Assembly (NCBI GenBank): GCA_030041225.1
Contig: JASHOG010000129.1
Coordinates: forward strand, 1-60,435
Length of the DNA stretch: 60,435 nucleotides
Reading direction: 5' to 3'
Source: Vulcanimicrobiota bacterium
GTDB taxonomy: Bacteria > Vulcanimicrobiota > Vulcanimicrobiia > Vulcanimicrobiales > Vulcanimicrobiaceae
The notes beneath the pieces were generated by a model. That model was given only the letters and a program-made list of their open reading frames with translations, was not told the origin of the DNA and did not search any database. Positions 36,658 through 45,534 of this stretch are shown one piece after another (the stretch's first letter is position 1; every line of letters begins with the position of its first letter). The position numbers and the translations under genes are program-made.

Positions 36658-37530
36658 GTGAGCCACATACCGGTTCTCGAGCACGCAGCGCTCGCGTACC
36701 TTGCAGTGAGCCCGCATGGCACGTACGTCGACGCGACCTTCGGCGGCGGCGGTCACAGCCGCGCGATCCTCGCACGGCTCCATGGCGGCAGACTCATTGC
36801 AATCGATGCCGATCCGGAGGCTGCAGCGCGTGCGGAAGCAATCGGCGATGCGGCGCTCGAGTTCGTTCACGCGAACTTTCGCGGGCTGGCCGAGATTCTT
36901 GCGCAACGCGGCATCGCACGCGTCGACGGCGTCCTCTTCGATTTGGGAGTCTCTTCGATGCAGTTTGACGATCCTCGGCGCGGCTTCTCGCTTTCGAAAC
37001 CCGCGCCGCTCGACATGCGCATGAATCGGTACGCCGGGCGCAGTGCATACGATGTGTTGACGACGGCCAGCGAGCATGAGCTCGCAGAGATCTTCCATGC
37101 GTTCGGCGAAGAACGCGCCGCTCGCCGCGTCGCGCGCGCTATCGTCGCCCGCCGCCGCTCCGGGGAATTACCGACGACGACAACGGACTTTGCGCGCTTC
37201 GTTGCCGGCGTCGTGCAACGCCACGGGCATCGCGAGCGCCTACACCCGGCAACGCGCATCTTTCAAGCGCTCCGCATCGCTGTGAATGACGAACTCGACG
37301 CGCTCGCTGAAGGCCTGAGCGCCGCCGTCGACTCGCTGCGTGAGGGCGGGCGCGTCGTCGCGATCAGCTTCCACTCATTGGAGGATCGTGTCGTGAAGCA
37401 CGTGCTGCGTGGCGACGAACGCATCGACGAGCTCACCAAGAAGCCGGTTCGACCGGAGCCGGAGGAGATCGCCGAAAATCCGCGCGCGCGCAGTGCGAAG
37501 CTCCGCGCCGGGGAGCGCCGAGCACTATGA
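36658..37530 (+). CDS. rsmH: 16S rRNA (cytosine-1402 N4) methyltransferase
   Basis: This 290-residue protein (GTG start) begins (V)SHIPVLEHAALAYL and has the SAM-binding loop DATFGGGGHSRAIL, then FDLGVSSMQFDDPRRGFSLSKPAPLDMRMN and HPATRIFQALRIAVNDEL, all RsmH signatures. It methylates C1402 in the ribosomal P site. It is regularly the second gene of the dcw cluster. Its stop overlaps the ftsL start by 4 bases. Confidence 0.96.
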   Translation: MSHIPVLEHAALAYLAVSPHGTYVDATFGGGGHSRAILARLHGGRLIAIDADPEAAARAEAIGDAALEFVHANFRGLAEILAQRGIARVDGVLFDLGVSSMQFDDPRRGFSLSKPAPLDMRMNRYAGRSAYDVLTTASEHELAEIFHAFGEERAARRVARAIVARRRSGELPTTTTDFARFVAGVVQRHGHRERLHPATRIFQALRIAVNDELDALAEGLSAAVDSLREGGRVVAISFHSLEDRVVKHVLRGDERIDELTKKPVRPEPEEIAENPRARSAKLRAGERRAL

Positions 37531-37946
37531 CCGCCCTTCGGCTCGAAGCACCTCGTATCCGCAATCCGCGGACCGCGCGAAGCGCGGCGCAGCGCCGGCT
37601 GGTGAGGAATCACCGCAGCCACTACGCGGTACATGGCCGCATCGCGCTCGGCGTGACGGCCGTGCTGCTCGTCTGCCTTTCCTACGTCCTGCTCACCGCA
37701 AACATCACCGCCCTGAGCTATGCCGTGGAGCGCGCGCACGAGCAGCGGACGGAACTGGAACTGCAGACCGCACGGTTCGACGACCAGATCGCGACGATGA
37801 CGTCCGATGACCGGCTTGCGGCGGTCGCGGCAAAGCTTGGAATGGTTGAGCCGACCCAGTTCTTACGCGTCAACGTCGGACAGACGCCGTGGTCGGCGCA
37901 GAACCCGCTCGCATTTCTCGGGAACGGTCGTTCCCAAGAGCGCTAA
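37527..37946 (+). CDS. ftsL: FtsL-like cell division protein
   Basis: This 139-residue bitopic protein has a basic cytoplasmic N-terminus (about 1-40, rich in Arg), one membrane helix (about 41-62, ALGVTAVLLVCLSYVLLTANI), and a short periplasmic coiled coil (AVERAHEQRTELELQTARFDDQI). Size, topology and position between rsmH and ftsI fit FtsL, which joins FtsB and FtsQ to activate FtsWI. Sequence conservation in FtsL is weak, so the call leans on context. The gene ends directly before ftsI. Confidence 0.82.
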   Translation: MTALRLEAPRIRNPRTARSAAQRRLVRNHRSHYAVHGRIALGVTAVLLVCLSYVLLTANITALSYAVERAHEQRTELELQTARFDDQIATMTSDDRLAAVAAKLGMVEPTQFLRVNVGQTPWSAQNPLAFLGNGRSQER

Positions 37947-39686
37947 ATGCACAAGCGGCTCTTCTCGCGTGTAGCACCGCTGCGCGCGAAGCTCTTCTTC
38001 TATTTCTGCTTTGCGATTTCGCTCTACCTCGTTTGGCGCCTGTATGACGTGCAGGTGCTGCGCGGCCCGGTCTTTGCGCGTGCCGCGCTCATCCAGCGCA
38101 CGCGCCTGATTACGATTTCGGGGCACCGAGGTTCGATCCTCGATCGCGACGGAAACGAACTCGTTCGCTCGTTGCCGTCGGAGTCGATCTACATCGATCC
38201 GCGAGATGTCGAGAATCTCGGCACGACCATTGCTCGTTTGAGTGCGGTCATCGGTCCGCTCGAGCCGCAGTCCGTTGCGCTTCTCCGCGATCCGCGCGCG
38301 CAGTTCGTGTACATTGCGCGTAAGGTTCCACACGACGTCGTCGAGCGTGTTGCCGCGCTCGATTTGCCGGGTGTCGGCATCGAGCCGGAGGTTACGGGGC
38401 GGCGGATCGATACCGTCGGGACGCTCGCCTCGACGGTGCTCGGATACGTCGGCATCGATGAAAACGGCCTCGCCGGCGTCGAGTATTCGTACGACGACGT
38501 GCTGCGCGGCATCTTCGGAAAGGTGCTCGTGCAGGTCGATGACCTGGGGCGCCCGATCCCGCTTGCGCGCGAATCGGTCGTGAAACCGCCGAAAGACGGC
38601 CTCTCGATCGAGCTGAGCCTCGATTCGTATCTGCAGTTCGTCGCCCAAGAGGCGCTCTCGCAGGAGATACACCGCTACGATGCGCGCGACGGCACGGTGA
38701 TCGTCATGGACCCGTGGACCGGCGAGGTGCTCGCGATGGCAAATCTTCCGGATTACGATCCGAACCATTGGGATCGCGCCTCGCCGCAAGCGCAAGACGA
38801 TCGGGCGGTGATGGATGCGTACGAGCCCGGCTCGACGTACAAGCTCGTCACCGCGGCAGCGGCGCTGACATCGGGAACGGTGAGCGAGAGCTCGCGCTTT
38901 CCGGCACGGGACAAGATCGTCGTCGGCGGCTGGACGATCCACAACGCGGAGGACGGCTTCATGCCAAACGCGGGATCGAGCGAGACGCTCGAGCAGATCG
39001 TCGAGTACTCCCACAACGTCGGCGCGGCGGAGGTAGGGATGCGCATCGGCGCGCCGGCGTTCTACGCGATGGAGCGCCGGGCGGGATTTGGGGAGCCGAC
39101 TGGGATCGGGCTGGCGGGTGAGAATCCGGGGATCGTGCCGCCGCCGGAACAGTGGAGCGCACCGAGCTTGGCGACGATGTCGTTCGGTCAGGGGGTTGCC
39201 GTGACGCCGATTGCGCTGACGCGTTACTACTGCGCAATTGCGAACGGCGGGCTGTTGATGAAGCCGCTGCTCGTGCGTGCGTACGTGGACAGCTCGGGGA
39301 ACGTGGTCGAGCGCTTCAGCCCGCAAGTGGTGCGGCGGGTGTTCTCGCCTGAGATTGCCTCGACGCTGCGGAGCTTCTTGCGGGCGGTGGTGCTGCACGG
39401 GACGGGCGATCCGACGGCGCAGATTCCCGGCTATATGACCGCCGGCAAAACCGGAACGGCGCAGATCGTCGAGAATGGAGAGTACGAGCCGGGAGCGTAC
39501 TCGGCGTCGTTCATCGGCATGATTCCCTACGAGCATCCGCGTTACGTCATCTACGTGAAGATCGACCGCCCGGTCGGCGCCTACTACGGTAGCATCGTCG
39601 CGGCCCCGGTCTTTACGCGCATCGCGCAGGCCGCGATGATACGGGACGGCATCACGCCGGCGCGACCGCTCGCGGCCGCGCGTTGA
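37947..39686 (+). CDS. ftsI: Division-specific class B penicillin-binding protein (FtsI/PBP3)
   Basis: This 579-residue protein has one N-terminal membrane helix, a dimerisation/pedestal region (RGSILDRDGNELVRS) and a transpeptidase domain. The active site motifs are Ser296-Thr-Tyr-Lys299, Ser355-His-Asn357 and Lys501-Thr-Gly503. It cross-links septal peptidoglycan and works with FtsW. There is no PASTA domain, unlike PBP2x or SpoVD. The stop overlaps the TTG start of murE by 4 bases. Confidence 0.95.
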   Translation: MHKRLFSRVAPLRAKLFFYFCFAISLYLVWRLYDVQVLRGPVFARAALIQRTRLITISGHRGSILDRDGNELVRSLPSESIYIDPRDVENLGTTIARLSAVIGPLEPQSVALLRDPRAQFVYIARKVPHDVVERVAALDLPGVGIEPEVTGRRIDTVGTLASTVLGYVGIDENGLAGVEYSYDDVLRGIFGKVLVQVDDLGRPIPLARESVVKPPKDGLSIELSLDSYLQFVAQEALSQEIHRYDARDGTVIVMDPWTGEVLAMANLPDYDPNHWDRASPQAQDDRAVMDAYEPGSTYKLVTAAAALTSGTVSESSRFPARDKIVVGGWTIHNAEDGFMPNAGSSETLEQIVEYSHNVGAAEVGMRIGAPAFYAMERRAGFGEPTGIGLAGENPGIVPPPEQWSAPSLATMSFGQGVAVTPIALTRYYCAIANGGLLMKPLLVRAYVDSSGNVVERFSPQVVRRVFSPEIASTLRSFLRAVVLHGTGDPTAQIPGYMTAGKTGTAQIVENGEYEPGAYSASFIGMIPYEHPRYVIYVKIDRPVGAYYGSIVAAPVFTRIAQAAMIRDGITPARPLAAAR

Positions 39687-41143
39687 GCGCGCCGAGGAGC
39701 GTCGAACTCGCCTCGCTCCTGCGCCGCCTGCCGAATGCAAGGATACTCCGCGGCGATCCTCACGCCCAGATCAGCGGTCTTGTCACCGATTCGCGTCGTG
39801 CCGAACCCGGTGTGCTTTTCGTCGCGCTGCGTGGTGAGCATGCCGATGGGCACGAGTTCGTTGCGCAAGCTCTCTCGCGCGGCGCGGCTGGAGTCGTCGT
39901 CGAGCGCGATCTCGACATTCGTGCTCGCGCGGACGGCGTCATCATTCGCGTCGAGCAGTCGCGTCGTGCGCTCTCGACCCTCGCGGCGGCGTTCTACGGC
40001 GACCCATCGCACGATCTCACGGTGATCGGCGTCACGGGAACCAACGGAAAGACGACGACGACGAGGATGTTCGCGGCAATCGCGCAGGGCGCGGGCATGC
40101 CATGCGCCGTCATCGGCACGATCGGTGCCGAGTTTGAGGGGCGAACGTGGCAGCTCGAGCAGACGACGCCTCTGCCGGAGCATCTCCACGCGCTGCTCGC
40201 GCACGTGCGCGATGCCGGAGCGCGCGCCGTCGCAATGGAGGTGAGCTCGCACGCGCTTGCCCTTGATCGCGTTGCGGACGTGCGGTTTGCTTGCGGTGTG
40301 CTCACGAACGTGACCCGCGATCACCTCGACTTTCATGGGACGGTCGACTCCTACGCGGCGGCGAAGCGCGCGCTCTTCGAGGCGAGCGCAGCCGCGGTGC
40401 TCAACGTCGACGACGAGAACGGTGCGCGCTGGGCCGCGGAGCTTCACGACCGCAAACCGGTGCTGACGTACGCGATGCGCGGTCCGGCCGATATCGTCGC
40501 CCGCGACGTAGCGCTTCATCCGGGCGGGAGTAGATTTGTCGTCGGCGATACCGCCTTCGAGCTCTTCCTTCCGGGGCGCTTCAACGTCGAGAACGCGCTT
40601 GCAGCGATCGGCGCGGCCCGCACGTTGGGAATCGATGACGCCGCGAGCGCGCGCGCGTTACGCGGAGTGACGCGCGTCGCCGGTCGCATGGAACGAGTCG
40701 GCGAGGGCGAGATTCACGTCTTCGTCGATTACGCGCATACGCCGGATGCTCTCGAGCAGAGCCTGCGGGCGGTGCGCGAGCTCGCGCGTGGGAACGTTGC
40801 GGTCGTCTTCGGCTGCGGCGGCGATCGAGATCGGGGAAAACGCGCGCAGATGGGTCAGGTTGCAGCGAGACTCGCCGATCGAATCTACGTGACGAACGAC
40901 AATCCGCGCAGCGAGGATCCCGCGACGATCGCACGCGAGATCGTCGCCGGGATCGGCACGAAACGGCACGTCGTCGAGCTTGACCGCCGCTGCGCGATCG
41001 AACGCGCGGTACGCGATGCGAGCGAAGGCGACGTCGTGCTCGTCGCCGGAAAAGGGCATGAGGCGTATCAAATCATCGGCGAGCGCAGGCTCCCATTCGA
41101 CGATACGGCGGTCGCACGCGAGGCGCTGGCCCAGCGCTCGTGA
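39683..41143 (+). CDS. murE: UDP-MurNAc-tripeptide ligase (meso-diaminopimelate adding)
   Basis: This 486-residue Mur ligase has the ATP loop GTNGKTTTT (Gly119-Lys123), a carbamylated-Lys region, FVDYAHTPDALEQ and VFGCGGDRDRGKR. The motif Asp406-Asn-Pro-Arg409 is the meso-diaminopimelate recognition motif, so the peptidoglycan should be of the DAP type. It adds the third residue to UDP-MurNAc-L-Ala-D-Glu in the cytoplasm. The TTG start overlaps ftsI. The GTGA overlap with murF continues the chain. Confidence 0.96.
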   Translation: MSAPRSVELASLLRRLPNARILRGDPHAQISGLVTDSRRAEPGVLFVALRGEHADGHEFVAQALSRGAAGVVVERDLDIRARADGVIIRVEQSRRALSTLAAAFYGDPSHDLTVIGVTGTNGKTTTTRMFAAIAQGAGMPCAVIGTIGAEFEGRTWQLEQTTPLPEHLHALLAHVRDAGARAVAMEVSSHALALDRVADVRFACGVLTNVTRDHLDFHGTVDSYAAAKRALFEASAAAVLNVDDENGARWAAELHDRKPVLTYAMRGPADIVARDVALHPGGSRFVVGDTAFELFLPGRFNVENALAAIGAARTLGIDDAASARALRGVTRVAGRMERVGEGEIHVFVDYAHTPDALEQSLRAVRELARGNVAVVFGCGGDRDRGKRAQMGQVAARLADRIYVTNDNPRSEDPATIAREIVAGIGTKRHVVELDRRCAIERAVRDASEGDVVLVAGKGHEAYQIIGERRLPFDDTAVAREALAQRS

Positions 41144-42516
41144 GAATACCACTCGAGGCTGCGGTCGAAGCGACCGGGGCTCGTTTGCTCGACGGGCAAC
41201 GCGCGCCCGAGTCGCTGCGCATCGTCACCGACACGCGCACGCTCCAGCGGGGAGAGACGTTTCTCGCGCTGCGTGGCGAGCGTTTCGACGGTCACGACTA
41301 CACGGCACGAGCCGTCGAAGCGGGCGCCCGCGCGTTGATCCTCGATCGCGAGAGTGCGCGCATCCCGGGCGTCGCGACGCTCCTCGTCTCCGAGACGCTG
41401 TCGGCGTACATGGCGCTTGCCGCAGCGGCTCGCAGAAACTTTCACGGACGGGTCGTCGCGATCACCGGCAGCACCGGCAAGACGACGACAAAAGTTCTGC
41501 TCGCACAACTGCTCGAGCGATGGCATCCCGGACGGATACTCGCCCCTCCGGCGAACGAGAACAACGAGATCGGTGTTGCGAAGCTGCTCCTCGCAGCGGA
41601 GAGCGAGCACGAGGTCGTCATCGCCGAGCTAGGAGCACGCAAGTACGGCGACATCGCCGTGCTCGTCGCGATGGCGCGGCCCGACATCGGCGTGCTCACG
41701 AACATCGGTGAGGCGCACCTCGAGATTATGGGGTCGCGCGAGCGGCTGGAAGAGACGAAGTGGGGAGTCTTCTCTCTCGGAGCGCGCGCAGTCCTGAATC
41801 TCGCAGACGAGGCGTCACGCCGTCGCGCGCCGTCGCTCACCCAGTCGCCGCGCTGGTTCTGGGCTGGGGACGACAAGCCGGACGTCGCCGGCGCGCGAGT
41901 CTGCGCCATCATCGGACGCAGCGAGTTGCTGCTGACCGATGCGTCCGAAAAGGCGAGCACGCACGCGATCGACGTGCACCTTCCCGGCGCCCACAATCGC
42001 GCGAACCTCGCCGCGGCAATGGCCGCCGCGCTGGATCTCAACGCTCCCGTGGAGATGCTCGTCGGCGAGATCCCGTCGCTCGTTCTTCCCGAAGGGCGCT
42101 TTCAGCGAATCTCGCTTGTAGCCGGGCCACGATTGATCTACGACGCGTACAATGCGAGTGCGTCAGGCACGATCGCCTCGCTCGAGGCCTTTGCAGGCGA
42201 AGCTGCACCACGCCGCATCGCGGTGCTCGGCGGGATGGCAGAGCTCGGTGAGGAGGCTGAGGCAATGCACGAGCGCGTCGGTGAGGAGGCTGCGAAGGTC
42301 GTCGACTGGCTGCTCGCGGGCGGAGAGCTTGCACGTGCGCTCGCTCGCGGAGCGGCGCGCGGCGGGCTTCCAAAGGAGCGCATCGTGACGTATGCGACGA
42401 ATCACGAGGCGGTGCAATGGCTGCGCGCGCATACGCGGCGCGACGATCTCGTGTTGCTCAAGGGCTCCCGCAAGTACAGGCTGGAAGAGATCGTCGAGGA
42501 GCTGCGCCAACCGTGA
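41140..42516 (+). CDS. murF: UDP-MurNAc-pentapeptide synthetase (D-Ala-D-Ala adding)
   Basis: This 458-residue Mur ligase has the ATP loop GSTGKTTTK, the specific segment NENNEIGVAKLLL, a central VLTNIGEAHLEIMGS and a C-terminal domain with YNASASG and VLGGMAELGEEAEAMH. It adds the D-Ala-D-Ala dipeptide made by Ddl. The start is GTG. Its stop shares four bases with the CofE-like gene, an unusual follower; mraY normally comes next. Confidence 0.95.
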   Translation: MRIPLEAAVEATGARLLDGQRAPESLRIVTDTRTLQRGETFLALRGERFDGHDYTARAVEAGARALILDRESARIPGVATLLVSETLSAYMALAAAARRNFHGRVVAITGSTGKTTTKVLLAQLLERWHPGRILAPPANENNEIGVAKLLLAAESEHEVVIAELGARKYGDIAVLVAMARPDIGVLTNIGEAHLEIMGSRERLEETKWGVFSLGARAVLNLADEASRRRAPSLTQSPRWFWAGDDKPDVAGARVCAIIGRSELLLTDASEKASTHAIDVHLPGAHNRANLAAAMAAALDLNAPVEMLVGEIPSLVLPEGRFQRISLVAGPRLIYDAYNASASGTIASLEAFAGEAAPRRIAVLGGMAELGEEAEAMHERVGEEAAKVVDWLLAGGELARALARGAARGGLPKERIVTYATNHEAVQWLRAHTRRDDLVLLKGSRKYRLEEIVEELRQP

Positions 42517-43223
42517 TACGCCCGCTTGCCGTGCGGCGTCCGGAGGCGCCCGCAGGTCTCGTTGCCATTCCCGTTCGCATCGCGCTCGTGCGCCCGGGTG
42601 ATGATCTTGCGCAGATCGTCACCGACGGGGTGCGCGGAATCGCGCGCGCGGGCGATGTCATCGCCGTCTCGGAGACGGCGGTTGCGATCGCGCAAGGGCA
42701 GCTCGTTCCGGCAGAGTACGTGCGGCCTTCGCGGCTTGCCTATGCGCTTGCTCGCCGCGCCGGAGCGCTCGCAACGATGAATCAGCCCGAATCGGTGCAG
42801 CTCGTCATCGACCGTGTAGGGTCGCGTAAAGTGCTCTACGCAGCGGCGATGCATCTGGTGGGGAGGCTTCGAGGACGCCGCGGCGTCTTCTACGAGATCA
42901 TGGGCGACGCGATCACTGCGATCGACGGCTACACCGGAACGATGCCGCCGTACGAGCGCGCGATCGTGCTCGCCCCGCGCGAACCGGACGCCTTCTGCGA
43001 AGAGTTGTCGCGGCGCAGCGGTATCGACGCAGCCGTCGTCGATGCAAACGATCTCGAAAAGGCAAAGATTCTCGGAGCGAGCGCCGGTGTCGATCGTGCG
43101 ACCGTCGAGCACGCGCTGCTCGGCAATCCCCACGGTAACGGCGACGAGCAGACGCCGATCGTCGTGTTGAAATGGCGCGGCTCCGGTAAAAATCCGTTGC
43201 TCCTTGCGAAAGACGCGCGATGA
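42513..43223 (+). CDS. CofE-like (F420-0:gamma-glutamyl ligase family) protein inside the dcw cluster
   Basis: This 236-residue soluble protein starts at GTG 42513 in a GTGA overlap with murF and ends in an ATGA overlap with mraY. It resembles the CofE/F420-ligase family: PGDDLAQIV (28-36), GDVIAVSETAVAIAQGQLV (47-65), then ITAIDGY and YERAIVLAPREPDAFCEEL. CofE uses GTP to add glutamate to coenzyme F420-0. I see no other F420 genes here. The position suggests a role in peptidoglycan precursor chemistry, for example an amide-bond step on the lipid-linked peptide, but this is inference. The larger frame starting at 42417 is overlap with murF. Confidence 0.7.
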   Translation: MIRPLAVRRPEAPAGLVAIPVRIALVRPGDDLAQIVTDGVRGIARAGDVIAVSETAVAIAQGQLVPAEYVRPSRLAYALARRAGALATMNQPESVQLVIDRVGSRKVLYAAAMHLVGRLRGRRGVFYEIMGDAITAIDGYTGTMPPYERAIVLAPREPDAFCEELSRRSGIDAAVVDANDLEKAKILGASAGVDRATVEHALLGNPHGNGDEQTPIVVLKWRGSGKNPLLLAKDAR

Positions 43224-44224
43224 CACCGAGCGATCTCGGAGCGCTCGCTTACGAGAGCGCGATCGGCTTTCTCATCGCGCTGTTCGTCGGGTGGCTGCTC
43301 TTGCGTCTTTTGCCGCGCTACCAACTGCGGCAGACGGCATACGAAGATGCGCCGGAGAGCCATCAGAGCAAGACCGGAACGCCGACGATGGGCGGGCTTG
43401 CGATTCTGGCAGCGATCGCGGCCGGCTGGTTCTGGGGTCAGGATCCCGGTGCCACGGCTCTCGGATTTCTTTGTTTCGGGTGCGCGGCGATCGGATTCGT
43501 CGACGATTACATCGGGATACGCCGCGGAACCAACGCAGGGCTGCGCCCGAGGACGAAGTTTCTGCTCTCGGCGCTCGTCGGGGTCATATTCATGCGACTG
43601 GTCGGTGATGTCGACTTTCGCCCGAGCATGGGGCCTTGGCTCGTTGCGCCGGACACGATTTTTCACACCGCTCAGTACGCGCTCATCGTGCCGTATTGGC
43701 TCTGGCTTCTCCTCGGCGTCCTCGCGATCACCGGCACGGTGCACGCGGTGAATCTCACCGATGGGCTCGACGGTCTCGCCGCCGGCGCGATCGTTCCGCC
43801 CCTCTACGTTCTCTGGGCCCTCGCCATAGCGATGAATCTCCCTTCGGGCGATTCCTGGCCGAGAATGCTGCCATTTGCGATTGGCGGATCTCTCGGCTTT
43901 CTTTTCTACAATCGCCATCCGGCGCGCATGTTCATGGGCGACACCGGCTCTCTCGCGCTCGGCGCGCTCCTCGCGGGCGCGGCGATTCTCGATGGCGAGA
44001 TGCTTTTACTTGTTGTCGTCGGTGGGCTCTTCGTTGCCGAGGCGCTCTCGGTGATGCTGCAAGTCTTCTACTTCAAGCTCAGCGGCGGACGGCGCATCTT
44101 TCTCATGAGCCCACTCCATCATCACTTCGAGCTCGCCGGCTGGCCCGAGCGCACGGTCACGCTGCGCTTCTGGCTCGCGTCGCTGCTCTGTTCCGTGGTA
44201 GGATGGATCGTAGGAAATCTCTGA
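43220..44224 (+). CDS. mraY: Phospho-MurNAc-pentapeptide transferase (lipid I synthase)
   Basis: This 334-residue polytopic membrane protein has the family motifs KTGTPTMGG, FVDDYIGIRRGTNAGLRPRTK, HAVNLTDGLDGLA, FMGDTGSLALG and MSPLHHHFELAGW. It moves phospho-MurNAc-pentapeptide onto undecaprenyl phosphate at the inner membrane. About ten helices are expected. The ATGA overlap with the CofE-like gene and a 1-base overlap with murD show tight coupling. Confidence 0.96.
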   Translation: MTPSDLGALAYESAIGFLIALFVGWLLLRLLPRYQLRQTAYEDAPESHQSKTGTPTMGGLAILAAIAAGWFWGQDPGATALGFLCFGCAAIGFVDDYIGIRRGTNAGLRPRTKFLLSALVGVIFMRLVGDVDFRPSMGPWLVAPDTIFHTAQYALIVPYWLWLLLGVLAITGTVHAVNLTDGLDGLAAGAIVPPLYVLWALAIAMNLPSGDSWPRMLPFAIGGSLGFLFYNRHPARMFMGDTGSLALGALLAGAAILDGEMLLLVVVGGLFVAEALSVMLQVFYFKLSGGRRIFLMSPLHHHFELAGWPERTVTLRFWLASLLCSVVGWIVGNL

Positions 44225-45534
44225 TGCAGCGATTCGACGGTGAGCGCGTCCTCGTCATCGGCCTCGGCAAGAGCGGCCTCGCGAGCGTAGCGGCGCTAAG
44301 CGAACGCGGCGCCGAGGTCGTCGCCACCGATGAAAAGGAGCGCGAAGCACTCGGCGATGCGATCGCCACGATCGAGGCGCACGGCGCGCGCTTCGTTTCA
44401 CCGCAGGATCTCCCGCGCGATGCGTCGCTAGCGATTCTCTCGCCCGGCATTCCACCGAGCTCTGCGCTCGCGCGGCGCGTGGGCGCGCTGCGCATTCCGG
44501 CAATCGGCGAGGTGGAGCTCGCCTACCGCCTCTCGGCGGCGCCGATGATCGCGGTGACTGGCACCAAAGGGAAGTCGACGACGACGGCGATCATCGCGCA
44601 CCTCCTGCGCGCATGCGGGCGCGACGCGCTCGCCGGCGGCAATCTCGGTGAGCCGCTCGTGAGCATCGTTGGGCGGGCGCGTGCCGGTTCATGGGTCGTT
44701 GCCGAGCTCTCTTCGTTTCAGCTCGAGACGATCGCAACGCTCCGCCCCCGTATCTCGGTGCTCCTCAACATCCTCCCCGATCACCTCGATCGCTATACTT
44801 CAATTGAAGAGTATGCGAAGGCGAAGTTCCGCATCTTCGAAAACCAGGGGGCAGGCGACGCGATCGTGCTCGACCGCGATGATCCGCGCCTCGCGGAGCT
44901 CGAGGGACGCTTCGCGCGCACCCGGTGCGCTGCACGACGCCTCTGGTATTCGGTGCACGAACCCTTTGCGTGGATCGATCGAAGCGACGTTCCGCTCCGG
45001 GGCGAGCACAACTATCGCAACGCGATGGCCGCGGTGCTCGCCGCGACCACCGCCGGCTGCGATCCAGCGGCGATTCGTGAGGGAATCCGAAGCTTTCAGG
45101 GACTCGGCCATCGCTTGCAGTCCATTGCAGAGATCGACGGCGTTCTCTACGTCGACGACTCCAAGGCAACGACCCCGGCAGCGGCGGTCGCGGCGCTCGA
45201 ATCCTTCGCTCAGCCGGTGATCCTCATCGCAGGAGGGCGCGAGAAAGGCACGGAGCTCGACGAGCTTGCCGACGCGATCGCGCGCCGCGCAAAGGGGCTC
45301 GTTGCGATCGGCGAGTCGGCGCAGAAGCTGCGCGGTCTTGCACGTAACGTGCGCAGCGAGAGCGCCGGCTCCATCGAGGAGGCGGTCGAACGGGCGCGCT
45401 CTCTCGCCACCGCGGGCGATGTGGTGCTCCTCTCGCCTGCATGTGCGTCGTTCGATATGTTCTCCTCTGCTGAGGAGCGCGGCGAGCGCTTCACGCAGGC
45501 GGTACGACTCATGGCGGAGGGCGCGCGTGCTTAG
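44224..45534 (+). CDS. murD: UDP-MurNAc-L-alanine:D-glutamate ligase
   Basis: This 436-residue Mur ligase starts MQRFDGERVLVIGLGKSGLASV and has the ATP loop GTKGKSTTTA, the LNILPDHLDRY segment, a DDSKATTPAAAVAALESF region and LLSPACASFDMFSSAEERG. It adds D-glutamate to UDP-MurNAc-L-Ala. The ATG shares its first base with the mraY stop. A much longer frame from 43636 overlaps mraY and is not real. The ftsW start lies 8 bases inside its end. Confidence 0.95.
   Translation: MQRFDGERVLVIGLGKSGLASVAALSERGAEVVATDEKEREALGDAIATIEAHGARFVSPQDLPRDASLAILSPGIPPSSALARRVGALRIPAIGEVELAYRLSAAPMIAVTGTKGKSTTTAIIAHLLRACGRDALAGGNLGEPLVSIVGRARAGSWVVAELSSFQLETIATLRPRISVLLNILPDHLDRYTSIEEYAKAKFRIFENQGAGDAIVLDRDDPRLAELEGRFARTRCAARRLWYSVHEPFAWIDRSDVPLRGEHNYRNAMAAVLAATTAGCDPAAIREGIRSFQGLGHRLQSIAEIDGVLYVDDSKATTPAAAVAALESFAQPVILIAGGREKGTELDELADAIARRAKGLVAIGESAQKLRGLARNVRSESAGSIEEAVERARSLATAGDVVLLSPACASFDMFSSAEERGERFTQAVRLMAEGARA

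Noticed and set aside
37863-39740. A 625-codon open frame on the minus strand
   Set aside because: It lies opposite ftsI, is very rich in Arg, and has no family features. It is a GC-driven shadow of the real gene, as are similar frames at 52606-54126, 10655-11773 and 9297-10241.
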